Under the pieces are notes generated by a model, which did not search any database, had not been told where the DNA came from, and saw only the letters and a list, made by a program, of their open reading frames with translations. Below, piece by piece: positions 8,276-18,300 of a DNA stretch of 64,000 bases; positions within the stretch are counted from its first letter, which is position 1; each line of letters opens with the position of its first letter. Source of the DNA: Schlesneria sp037146815. GTDB lineage: Bacteria > Planctomycetota > Planctomycetia > Planctomycetales > Planctomycetaceae. The stretch lies in contig JBAWWJ010000008.1 of NCBI GenBank assembly GCA_037146815.1, forward strand, positions 1-64,000. The letters run 5' to 3'. The position numbers and the translations under genes were made by a program.

Positions 8276-11200
8276 ATGCCATTCGTCGTTCTTATCTTCG
8301 TGGCAGTCGTCGTCTGGTTCCTGGCCTCACCATTTATTGTCATGGGGTTGTGGAACCGGTTGACGGAATTGGAGTCGACCGTCAAGCGACTGCAACAACT
8401 CGCCAACTCGCGTTCGAAACCAACACAAGACAGGCTCACGATTCCGGTCGAGGATTCCACTGCCCCAGTTGCCGCGTTGACTCCGGAGCCTGTTCCGCAT
8501 CAAACGCTGCCAACGATCGCCGCTTCGGTGATCGTCGACTCGTCATCTAACACGCCCGACCAATGGGACGAAGTTCCACAGCCCGAGCAGATCGAGCCTC
8601 GACCATTTCTTCCCTCGACCACGGTTGAGAGTGTCACGAACGAGGAACATCGCTCGCCAGCACTTCACGAAGAGACGACCGGCTCAATGTTGCCACCCGT
8701 GGCATCCGTCGCGAAACCTGTTACCAGTGACGAGCCATCAACGCTGGAGGAGCTTCTCGCCGGAAAGTGGTTGACATGGGTCGGGGCCCTGGCCGTCATC
8801 ATCGGTGCGGGATTTGGCTTCAAGTATGCCGTCGAAAACGGTTGGCTCGATCCGACACGGCGCGTGATTCTGGGTTTGCTCGTCGGCGTACTCAGCTTCG
8901 GTGGCGGAGCGTTTTCGATGCGTCGCGACTATCGGTTCCTTGGGCAGGGCCTGACCGGAGCCGCGATGGGGATTCTCTACATGTCGGGCTTCGCGGCTCA
9001 TGTCTGGTACGGGCTGGTGTCGTACGAAGTTGCTTTCCTGGGTATGGCACTGACGACGGCGGGTGGCCTCGCGTTCGCCGCTCGCTTCGATTCGCAGCCG
9101 ACGGCTTTTCTTGGTCTGCTCGGCGGGTTTCTCACTCCGGCGATGCTGCATGGCTCCACAGATCAGTTCTGGGTGCTGTTCCCGTACGTGCTGCTGCTCG
9201 ACGCGGGAGTCCTGTATGTCGCAACGCAACGCCGCTGGCTCGGCTTGCAGAATCTGGCGTTTGTCGGAACGTGCCTGACGTGGTGGACGTGGTATATCTG
9301 GTATTACAACGATTCCAAGCTGGCTCCAACGATCGCCTTTCTGTCGGCGTTCTTCGTGCTGTTCGCACTGATCGGTGTGATGCAGAACATCGTCCGTAAG
9401 CAGATCGCCGTGGCGGGAGATTTCTTCCTGATCATGGTCACTCCCGTTGCTTATTTTGGTGCACTGTACGGACTGACGTACGAACTCTTTCCATTCTGGC
9501 AGGGAGCGTTCGCACTGGGGATGACGGTGATCTATGGTTGCCTCGCCATCCTCAATTCCCAGATCAACCCACAGGGAAGGCCAGTCGCTGCCGTGCTGGC
9601 GGGGTTGGCAGGGACATTCCTGATCATCGCAGCTCCGCTTCAGTTCACCGGGCACTGGGTCACGATCGCGTGGATCGCCGAAAGCGTGCTGCTGGTCGAG
9701 ATCGGCCTGCGTTACAACGAGAAAACGCTGACTGTCACCGGCTTGTCTCTGTTGGCCAAGGTGCAGTTCATCCTGCTCATTTATGCACTTGCCACGTTCG
9801 CCGATCCGGTCGGATTTCAGACCGCCTTCGTGAGGAAGCAGTTTCATCTGATCAACGGCCCGGAAGCGATGGAGACATCGTGGACGAACATCTTTAACGG
9901 GCGATCATTCAGTTACCTCGTCGATGTCGTCGGGATGGCATGGCTGGCGCTGACTTGCCGTCGGCGTGCTAAGGCTGGTCAAGCTGAGGACCTGTTCGGG
10001 ATGAAGGGCCGCGATCTCGAATTGTGGCTGGCGGCGGGAGTCCCCTTGATCGGTCTGATGCTGGCCATCACCGAGACGTTTGTGTGGGGCATGCTCCGCA
10101 ACTGGCACGGTCTGTCGATTTTGAGCGGCTTCACGATGTGGGCCGCGCTGGCAGGAGTCACCGTGATCGCGTGGTCGGTCTTGATCGGCCCGAGACCTCT
10201 TGAAAAGCTCGGATGGTTCCTGTTCGTCCTGATGGTCGGTGGGCTTGTCATCAACGCAGGTTGGACCGTGACAGGCATCATGCAGTCAGGTACTGAGGCG
10301 ACATATTGGGCGGATCACTGGTGGCTCTTCAATCCGGGGGGCATGGCGTTTGCATGCGTGCTGATTGCAACGGGACTAACGGCACTGATCTACTCCACCG
10401 CAGTCGCCACGCGAGACGACGACCTCGAATCACTGGAGCACGCGGAGAGCAAGCCCGTGTCGCTGCAGCTTATCTTCACATCGGGGGCGTTCATGGTGGC
10501 GCTGGCGATGGTCCTGCAAGAGACCTTCGTGTGGGGAGTCATGCGTGACTGGCACGGCCTGACGATCCTGAGCGCTCTTACGACATGGACCGCCGCGTTT
10601 GGTGCTACTGTCATTGCGTGGTCGGTGTTCGTCGGTCCGAGGCCACTCGAGCGACTCGGCCACCTCTTATTCCTGCCAATGGGCGGGGCTCTGGCGCTGA
10701 GCCTGGTCTGGACTTGCGGCGGCGTCACGGCCCATGGCGCAGATTGGGACTATTGGCTGGCACACCGGTGGCTGATCAACCCGCGCGGCATGGCATTCCT
10801 GAGTGTCATCATCGCTGGCATTATTTCTTCATTGATCTACGCGAAAGCAGTTGCCGTCAACACCAGCGAGCATGCCTCGACGAACGGCCGAATTCCCCTC
10901 GACCGACTGTTTGGCAGCGGTGCATTCATTCTCGCTCTGACGAGCGTGTTGTTAGAGACCTTTGCGTGGGGGAAAACGCATAGCTGGACGAGTGTCTCGA
11001 TCCTGAATGCCTTTGTGATGTGGACATCACTATTTGCTGCGGGCCTCGCCGTCTGGAAGTTCGTACGGCGGTCAGTCGGTCTCGATGGACTGCTCGTCTC
11101 GACGTTCGCCTTGCTCGGTGGCTTTCTCGCAATGAATTCGATCACAACGCTGGAGTATGCTAAGGAGACTACCATCTCCGGGGTGGTTTTCATCGCAAAT

Positions 11201-12226
11201 GGCCCTGCGTCGGTGGTGCACGTCGCAATGGGCTCGGCCAATGAAGCTGCGGTCGATTGGTGGCTCCTCAATCCGCGTGGATTGAGCTTCCTAATGGCAA
11301 TTGGCGCAGCGTTGTTGGCCGCTCGGCTTGAGCGAAGTTTGCGGCTGGCTCAAGCGAGTTCCATCGTCCTGCCCGGAAACGTCACCACGCGTGGCGAGCA
11401 ATTCGGTCTGATGGCCTGTTTCGTCGGACTCGCCGCTGTGTGGTTAGAGACGGCCGCGTGGGAATTGCCTCAAGGATGGTTAGCCGACACACTGGCGAGC
11501 AGCCTCGCGATCGGGGCGGCTCCGTTCGCACTGGGTCTGGCCGTTTGGGCCACGTGGTATCGACGACACGCCATGAACGAAGCCGTCGCAACCGTCTTCG
11601 CACTGCTTGGCGTCTGCCTCTTTGTGTCGGGAATCACTGCGCTGGACGGTCGTTCAACTCTGGTCACAGCTTCCTTAGACGAGGCTGCTGTTCGTCTATG
11701 GCTGCTCCATCCGCGAGGGGCGGCGTTCCTGATCAGCATTGCCGCCGCCGGGCTTGCCGCCGCGTTTTATTTAGGAGCCACACGTCACTCTCCGGACGAT
11801 CCATCTACCATCGACCGAGATCCCGATTCGCTGGCGTTCGACGCGGATGCACTCCTGTTCAGTCAGACGCTTGGCGTGAGTACCTGGCTGGCAGGCCTTG
11901 CGATGTTCACCATCGAGGCCATTGCGCAAGGGGCAGCTCGCCACTGGCAGACCGAGACCAGTCTCGCGATCACGCTGTCATGGACCGCCTTCGCGCTCGG
12001 CACATTAGTCGCGGGCATCTACTGGCGCAGCGGCACCGTACGAGTTCTTGCCCTGTCGGTCTTTGTGCTGACTGTCGCCAAAGTCTTCCTGTTCGATGTC
12101 TGGCACCTTGACACGGTCATTCGAGTCTTCGCGTTCGTCTCGCTGGGGGTCACGTTGTTGCTGGTGTCATTCCTCTACCGCCACTATCGGGAACGAATCC
12201 GTGACTGGATCGCACCGGCTGCGTGA
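8276..12226 (+). CDS. DUF2339 polytopic membrane protein with internal repeats
   Basis: The 1316-residue protein has an N-terminal hydrophobic helix, then a short coiled coil (ESTVKRLQQLANS) and a Pro/Thr/Glu-rich cytoplasmic linker. The DUF2339 signature follows: LAGKWLTWVGALAVIIGAGF and the glycine-rich segment FGGGAFSMRRDYRFLGQGLT. The remainder is more than twenty predicted transmembrane helices. The C-terminal half contains four copies of a module of about 150 residues, each with an ETF(V/A)WG-like motif near its start and a W-L-x-(N/H)P-x-G motif about 80 residues later (10073-11780). DUF2339 proteins have no proven function; a transport or envelope role is only a guess. It is longer than the typical member of roughly 900 residues because of the repeats. 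Confidence 0.85.
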   Translation: MPFVVLIFVAVVVWFLASPFIVMGLWNRLTELESTVKRLQQLANSRSKPTQDRLTIPVEDSTAPVAALTPEPVPHQTLPTIAASVIVDSSSNTPDQWDEVPQPEQIEPRPFLPSTTVESVTNEEHRSPALHEETTGSMLPPVASVAKPVTSDEPSTLEELLAGKWLTWVGALAVIIGAGFGFKYAVENGWLDPTRRVILGLLVGVLSFGGGAFSMRRDYRFLGQGLTGAAMGILYMSGFAAHVWYGLVSYEVAFLGMALTTAGGLAFAARFDSQPTAFLGLLGGFLTPAMLHGSTDQFWVLFPYVLLLDAGVLYVATQRRWLGLQNLAFVGTCLTWWTWYIWYYNDSKLAPTIAFLSAFFVLFALIGVMQNIVRKQIAVAGDFFLIMVTPVAYFGALYGLTYELFPFWQGAFALGMTVIYGCLAILNSQINPQGRPVAAVLAGLAGTFLIIAAPLQFTGHWVTIAWIAESVLLVEIGLRYNEKTLTVTGLSLLAKVQFILLIYALATFADPVGFQTAFVRKQFHLINGPEAMETSWTNIFNGRSFSYLVDVVGMAWLALTCRRRAKAGQAEDLFGMKGRDLELWLAAGVPLIGLMLAITETFVWGMLRNWHGLSILSGFTMWAALAGVTVIAWSVLIGPRPLEKLGWFLFVLMVGGLVINAGWTVTGIMQSGTEATYWADHWWLFNPGGMAFACVLIATGLTALIYSTAVATRDDDLESLEHAESKPVSLQLIFTSGAFMVALAMVLQETFVWGVMRDWHGLTILSALTTWTAAFGATVIAWSVFVGPRPLERLGHLLFLPMGGALALSLVWTCGGVTAHGADWDYWLAHRWLINPRGMAFLSVIIAGIISSLIYAKAVAVNTSEHASTNGRIPLDRLFGSGAFILALTSVLLETFAWGKTHSWTSVSILNAFVMWTSLFAAGLAVWKFVRRSVGLDGLLVSTFALLGGFLAMNSITTLEYAKETTISGVVFIANGPASVVHVAMGSANEAAVDWWLLNPRGLSFLMAIGAALLAARLERSLRLAQASSIVLPGNVTTRGEQFGLMACFVGLAAVWLETAAWELPQGWLADTLASSLAIGAAPFALGLAVWATWYRRHAMNEAVATVFALLGVCLFVSGITALDGRSTLVTASLDEAAVRLWLLHPRGAAFLISIAAAGLAAAFYLGATRHSPDDPSTIDRDPDSLAFDADALLFSQTLGVSTWLAGLAMFTIEAIAQGAARHWQTETSLAITLSWTAFALGTLVAGIYWRSGTVRVLALSVFVLTVAKVFLFDVWHLDTVIRVFAFVSLGVTLLLVSFLYRHYRERIRDWIAPAA

Positions 12227-12240
12227 AAGTCGTGGTTCGC

Positions 12241-12437
12241 TCCGCGAACCAACGCTTCTTGGCCGACAGACTTCTGAAGACGAGGTGGCTAGGTGGCGGG
12301 GTCTGACCAACGGGAAGGCCCCGAAAAGGAGGGCACGCTCAAACTTTCAGGGCCATCCGCTTCGCTCCTGACCCTGCCACCCCGCCGAATAAATTCACAG
12401 CCTATCCGCGAACCAACGCTTCTTGCCGGACAGACTT
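12241..12437. repeat. 33-bp direct repeat flanking an imperfect inverted-repeat element
   Basis: The segments 12241-12273 and 12405-12437 match at 31 of 33 positions (both open TCCGCGAACCAACGCTTCTT). Between them, GGTGGCGGGGTC at about 12291-12302 and GACCCTGCCACC at about 12370-12381 form an 11/12 inverted pair enclosing about 90 bases. The arrangement resembles a short non-autonomous element or compound intergenic repeat inserted within a duplicated sequence. No coding frame is credible in the 343-base gap. Its origin is inferred from structure only. Confidence 0.6.
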
Positions 12438-12569
12438 TTTGCATGAGACGATTATTTGAGGTGGAAGGTTTGTGAAAAGCGGCGTTTGAACCACGACTAT
12501 TTTCGCGCCGTTGCAAGTTGATGCCGCCATCAAGTACTCTCTGGCAACAGTTTTCCCAGAGGATTCTTC

Positions 12570-13169
12570 ATGTCGTCAATTCCCAATTCTTCACCCGCAC
12601 TGACCGTCGATCAGTATGAGACGCGGTTACTTGAGGGGGATCGCTGGATCGAAGTCGTCGCAGGCCGCCTTGTCAGGCTGGAACCACCGGACGAGATGCA
12701 TGGGGATGTGGTCCGGAATCTGTCGCGGCCGTTGGCAAAATTTCTGAAGGGATCCCCGGATACGTATGCCTGTTTTGAATTGCCGCTGATCCTGCAACAG
12801 GAACCGGCGACCATCCGATGTCCCGCCGTCATGTGTTTTCAGTCAGGGGAACGATTTTCCGAATCCGACAAGCTTGTGACAGAAACGCGTCCGGCCCTGG
12901 TTATTGAAGTGGCATCGACAAACGACCGCCGCGACGGGATGTCGGAGCGGGTGAAAGGTTATCTTGAAGCAGGTATTAACGCGGTCTGGGTGATTGATCC
13001 TGTCACCCGTCACGTTCATCAGTTCCATTCTCCGGCGCGCGGCGTCATGCTGAAGGAGACACAGACTTTGAAGGGGGATCCCGTCCTGGGTGGCTTTCAA
13101 ATGCCGGTCGGTGAGTTGTTTGAATCGCCAAAATGGTCCAAGTCGCCGGTGCCACCTGACGAACCGTGA
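12570..13169 (+). CDS. Uma2-family protein (PD-(D/E)XK fold, probably altered active site)
   Basis: The 199-residue protein has the Uma2/DUF820 layout: YETRLLEGDRWIEVVAGRLV at the N-terminus, then LVIEVASTNDRRDGMSERVK and GINAVWVIDP. This family has a restriction-endonuclease-like fold, is greatly expanded in planctomycetes and cyanobacteria, and has no settled role. The usual PD dipeptide before strand 3 (PDVxF) reads CPAVMCF here, so Ala86 replaces the expected metal-binding Asp, while Glu113 and Lys129 are kept. The protein may therefore be inactive as a nuclease. It starts at 12570 behind GAGG, stands alone, and lies between the repeat cluster and the amylase gene. Confidence 0.85.
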   Translation: MSSIPNSSPALTVDQYETRLLEGDRWIEVVAGRLVRLEPPDEMHGDVVRNLSRPLAKFLKGSPDTYACFELPLILQQEPATIRCPAVMCFQSGERFSESDKLVTETRPALVIEVASTNDRRDGMSERVKGYLEAGINAVWVIDPVTRHVHQFHSPARGVMLKETQTLKGDPVLGGFQMPVGELFESPKWSKSPVPPDEP

Positions 13170-13384
13170 TGATTAGGTTTTGTAATCAAAAAAACGCTCT
13201 CGGATTCTCTTCTGGGTCACAACAGTGGGGCGAAATCCCTCATCAGGGTGCTCCCTCGTACGTGACGAATCGGTTGCGTGCGATGGAATCACAAACAAGT
13301 GATTGCTACTGTTAATGTCGTCAGAACGTCTCTCTCCGAATTCCGCTCGATCGGGGACCAATTTTACAAGGGGAGAATCCGTTT

Positions 13385-14925
13385 ATGTCTGCCATTCTGC
13401 GCCTTGCGGTCCTTGCTGTCGTCGTCGCTGCTTGCCTGATAAAGTCGGCATTTGGTCAAGCCGGATTCAATGATGACCGGGTCATGCTGCAGGGGTTCTA
13501 CTGGGAATCCTCGCGGCACGGAGATCCAGACCCGCGTTTCAACCGGTTTGGGACGAAACGCTGGTATCAAATTGTCAAAGAACAGGCGAACGTCATTCGC
13601 GACGCGAAGTTCGATCTTGTCTGGTTGCCGCCGCCGAGTTACGCGGGTGGTCAGAGTGCCGGATATAACCCCAAGCAATTGTGGAAACTGGATAACAGTT
13701 ACGGTGATCAGGCACTGCATCGTTCCATGTTGGAAACTTTGCTGCAGAGTGGCGTCGAACCAATCGCAGATATTGTCATCAATCACCGCGATGGGGATAT
13801 GAGTTGGGTGGACTTCAAGAACCCCGACTGGGGAGTCGATACGATTACGCGCAACGATGAAGCGTTCACAAATCCCGCATCACCTGTGTTCAACATTCCG
13901 GTAGCACAGCGGGGAGCCGAAGAAGAGAAGCCGACAGAGTATACGACGTCGGGTGGAACGACGTATGCCTACGACAGTTTCCGCGACATTGACCACACGA
14001 ACAAACAGGTTCAGCGCGATGTCTCAAATATCTGCTACAACTCAAGTCGTTCGGCTATCGTGGCTGGCGCTACGATATGGTTCATGGCTACCACGCAAAA
14101 CGTCTGGCAAACTACAACAAGCGATCTAATCCCACATTTTCTGTGGGCGAATACGACTGGGATAAACATGCCGAGCAGCGCGGGCGGATCTATGCCACGG
14201 CCACGAACCCGAATGTGCAAGGGGCTGATCACCTCAAAGCCTCAAGTAGCGTCTTCGATTTCACGATGCAGTTCACGCTGAAAGACAACAAGGGGAACTA
14301 TCGAAACTGGTACGGCCTCGACAACGGCAATGGAATGATGGGTGATACGACCGATGGAATGCCATGGAAGAACCGGTCCGTGACATTTCTGGAGAACCAC
14401 GATACCGGGTACCGAACCGATGAAGACGGTAATCCGCAACCAGGACATTCTAACGACAATTTTCAGAATGGCTGGGAAGTTGAGCAGGGGTATGCATACA
14501 TTCTTACTCATCCGGGAGTTCCCTGCGTTTACTGGAAACACTACTTTGATTGGGGACTGCGCCTGCAATCACGAATCAAGGCCCTGATCAACGCCCGCAA
14601 AGTCGCCAAAGTGACCTCGGGGAGCCCGCTTTTCGTACAGCAGAATGCCAAGAACAAGGGGGTTTACGCGGCACGAATTCAGGGTGACAAGGGTGATCTT
14701 TACGTCCGTATTGGCGGAAGCGACGACGATTGGCAACCATCGTTTTCGAATTACGCGAACTATCGTGAATACGCATTTGGCGATGGCTGGAAAGTCTGGG
14801 TAGCAGTCGCCGGAGATCCTGCCGTTCAGCAGGCATCACCCCATGACCCGTTCGCAATTCCCGTCTACACCAAGCCAGATACGATTGCCCTTCCTGACTC
14901 ATGGCTTGACCTTTCAAATCCATGA
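13385..14925 (+). pseudogene. Alpha-amylase (GH13), secreted, interrupted by a one-base frameshift
   Basis: The first frame from ATG 13385 (GGGGAG site upstream) begins with a signal peptide and reads as an amylase: MLQGFYWESSRHGDPD, LPPPSYAGGQSAGYNPK, and conserved region I DIVINHR. At 14026-14028 (CAAATA) one A appears to be missing. Restoring it rejoins the frame that reads GYRGWRYDMVHGY with the nucleophile Asp, then VGEYDW with the acid/base Glu, FLENHDT with the third carboxylate, and a plant-type beta-sheet C-terminus. The restored protein has 513 residues and all catalytic residues, and resembles plant/bacterial alpha-amylases acting on starch or glycogen. As written, translation runs on to a stop at 14281 without the catalytic centre. 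This may be a sequencing error or a recent mutation. Confidence 0.85.
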
Positions 14926-14997
14926 AGCCCGTAGTTCCGTGAAGAATGCAAATCTCGCAACTTGTAATTCGCCCGCCGTCACCTGCGGAATCTTCGC

Positions 14998-15333
14998 TTG
15001 CTTGATCGTGCGGAAATTGCAATTCAAGCGGAGGCCATTGTCTATGGCGGCGTGACATTGATGCTGCGTGTGGCTCGCGAGAGCGGGTTTGATCGGGGCG
15101 CCCCGATTTTCAAATGGCGGTGTCCGTATTGTCTATCGGACCACGTCCTGAACATGGCAATGAATACCCTGTGCGAGGGAACATGCAGGGAAGCCGACCG
15201 TGTGATGGCGCTGTGTCGAGAAGGCGGTTTCCAGAGGATCCGGTTACGGGGTGATAAGGACTTCAGCCAGACGGAGCATCTGGATCGTTGGGACGACGTG
15301 AGAAATGTGCGATTCCAATTCGGGTATGATTAG
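14998..15333 (+). pseudogene. IS1380-family transposase remnant with internal deletion
   Basis: The open frame joins two pieces of an IS1380-type DDE transposase. The first (RCPYCLSDHVLNMAMNTLC, then EGTC) resembles the N-terminal block usually read as LPYHESDHVLNxAYNxLCGGTC. It passes directly into a mid-protein block, READRVMALCREGGFQRIRL followed by RGDKDFSQTEHLDRWD and VRFQFGYD. The roughly 150 residues that normally separate these blocks are absent, and everything after FGYD is lost at the TAG at 15331. The catalytic RGD-DF region survives but the protein cannot be functional. No terminal inverted repeats were seen. The remnant lies between the damaged amylase and the signalling island. 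Confidence 0.78.
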
Positions 15334-15338
15334 CCAGC

Positions 15339-18300
15339 TTAGTTTGAGTTTGGCGTAGTGACCTCGGTGGCTGGTGCCCTTCCGTTCACTGAGACTGTCG
15401 CCAGAATTTGCAGCAACTGATCCAAGACAGCAGGCTTCACCATGTGGTGATTGAATCCTGCCTGCAATGAAGTCTGCCGGTCTGAGTCCTGACCATATCC
15501 CGTCAAAGCCACAAGCACGATGTTCTTCAGAGTCGGTTCTTGCCGGATCCGCTTCGCGACCTGATAACCATTCAGACCCGGCATGCCGATGTCCAACAGC
15601 ATAATGTCCGGTCGGTATTCGAGTGCCGTCCGCACGGCTTCCAACCCGTCGTGCGTCGTCCAAACCTCATGCCCGAGTGCCTCCAGCAGCATCGAAAAAC
15701 TCGAGGCCGTATCGACGTTGTCATCCGCGACCAACACGCGCAATAGCCGAGCGGTCTGCGGGCAGATTCCATTGACCGGCACCGTCGATGGTGGCAAGTC
15801 CATTGCTTCCAGCGGCAATCTGACGACGAACTCGCTCCCCTGGCCCAGAGTGGTGTGAGCCTCGACGGTTCCTCCGTGCAGTTCCGTCAGCCGTTGCACC
15901 AGGGCCAGACCGATCCCCAACCCGCCTTGTGAGCGATCCAGGGATCGTTCCGCTTGTGTGAACAGGTCGAAAATGCGTGGCAGCAGTGCCGGGTCGATGC
16001 CGACGCCGTTGTCTCGCGCGCGGATCAGGACATGAGGGCCAAGAAGAGGCGGAGACTGAAAAAAAGAGTCCGGTTTCCACGGGGGCCCAGTGTCCCCCGG
16101 TCCCCTTGTCACTCCGTCCACTTCCACCTCGACCGTCAGCCAGATGTGCCCTCGTTCCGCGGTGTACTTGGCTGCGTTGCTGAGCAGATTGACCAGCACC
16201 TGTTCCAGTCGGGCTGCGTCGGCATTCAGCCAGATCGGTTCAGGCGGCAGTGACACAGTGAGTTCATGCTGGCGTTGCTCGATGTGCGGGCGGGCGGTCT
16301 CCACGGCACCGTGGACGATGTCGCTCAAGACGACCGGGACTCGCCGAAGTTGAACCCGGCCCGTGGTGATGCGGGAGACTTCGAGCAGGTCATCCACAAG
16401 ATGTTGAAGCTGACGCACCTGACGTTCGATGATGTTGCGGGCGTGCTGTTGGACTAGGCTCTCACTCCCTTGCTGGAGACTCAGCAGTTGCACGGCATTG
16501 GCGATGGGAGCGAGCGGACTGCGCAGCTCGTGGCTGAGCATCGCCAGGAACTCGTCCTTGCGACGGTGCAGGTCGGACAACTCGACCGCCTGCACCCGCT
16601 GCAGCGTTTCCAGGCGGCTGCGGTCGGTGATGTCTCGAATGTTGCACTGGATGACCCGATGGTTGTCCTCTTGATACAGGTTGGCGACCATCTCGACTGG
16701 ATGCTTGCGTCCCTGGCGGTCCTCCAGCGGCAGACTCTCGTAACGGAGCGAGCCTTGCTCGTCCAACTGTTCCATTGCGGACTGACTGGCCTGCTTGTCG
16801 CGAAGGAAGCCAATCTCCCAGAGTTCCTTGCCCAGAAAGTGCTCGGCCGGGTAGTCGAGCAGGTTCGTCAAAAACGGGTTGACGTGAGTGATCCTGTGGC
16901 TGCCGGCGTCAAGAATCAGGACGCCGTCTTGGGCTGCCTCAAAGAGCCGTCGATAACGCGTCTCCGAGACCTGCAACGACGTTTGACTCTGTTTGCGTTC
17001 GGTGATGTCACGGATGACACTGGAGATGAGCATTCCCGCCTCGGTGACGAGCGGACTGAGACTGACTTCGATCGGGAACTCGCTCCCATCTTTGCGTTGT
17101 CCCAGTAGCTCTAACCCGGCCCCCATCACTCGTGCGCGGGGCGCGGCGAAGTAGTCCTTGCGGTGTGCCACGTGGGCATCTTTGAAGCGTGCAGGCATCA
17201 GCAGTTCCACGCGCTGGCCGAGCAATTCCGCGCGACCGTATCCGAAGAGCCGCTCGGTCTGCGCATTCGCCAACACGATGAGGCCCTGCTGATCGGCGAT
17301 GACCATCGCGTCCGGTGCCGATTCGAGCAGAGCGCGAAATTTCGCCTCGTTTGCGACAAGCGCCAATTCTGCGAGTTTGCGTTCGGTCACGTCACGCGCG
17401 ATGCACGAGACGCCGACGACTACGCCATCCACGATGGCCGGTGCGCCACTAACGAAGAGCTCCCGGCGCTCGCCGGTGGCGGTGATTATCGCCGTGTCCA
17501 TCGTGATGCACTTGTGGGAAAAGGCGGCACGGAAGGTGGTCTTCGTGGCCTCTCTCTGATCCGGCGCACAGAGGCTGAGAAATGGGAGGGTCGTCAGCTC
17601 TTCCAGTGTGTGACCGGTGAGCTGCAGCGCAGCGGGATTGGCCGCCACGAAGTGCCCTTCCGCGCCCAGGGAGATGATCGCGTCTAGGCTCCCGTCGAAG
17701 AGGGACCGGTATCGCTCGCCAGTCTTAATCAAGTCGGCGCTGGTTCGCACGAGTGCTTCCGTGCGTTCCGTCACACGCTGTTCGAGCGTTTTATTCAGTT
17801 CGCGCAGTTGCTCCTCGGCCCGTTGGCGCTCGGTCACTTCAGTGAGCAGGGCGCGGTTGGCCATTCCGCACTCGCGATTCTTGCGATGCAGTTCAGCGAA
17901 GACGGCGACCTTCGAGCGGAGGATGGCCGCATTCACAGGCTTATGGAGGTAGTCCACGGCACCGGTCTCATAGCCTGCGAGGACGTGCTGGTCTTCGTTG
18001 TAGTAGGCCGTGAGGAAGATGATCGGCACGCGTGCGGTTTTTTTGCGGTCTTTGATCATCTCCGCCAACTCGAAGCCAGTCATGCCGGGCATGCGGATGT
18101 CGAGAATGAGTAGCGCGAACTCTTCCACGACAAGCGCGAGCAGCGCCTGGTCAGCAGATTCCGCTCGTACCAGCCGGTAGCCCGGATCGTCCAGGACGGT
18201 TTCGAGCACGGTGAGATTTTTCGGCTCATCGTCCACGATCAGGATGTTGATCGGACAATCGTGAAAGACAGATGATGGGTGCGCGTGGCGCGACGTGGCT

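Noticed and set aside
8738..9847. 369-codon minus-strand frame inside the DUF2339 gene
   Set aside because: It is extremely rich in Arg, Gln, His and Asp with no hydrophobic core, as expected from the reverse complement of a membrane protein gene.
12241..12437. Possible CRISPR array (direct repeats with a spacer)
   Set aside because: There are only two repeat copies, the spacing is 131 bases with internal inverted repeats, and no cas genes are in the window.
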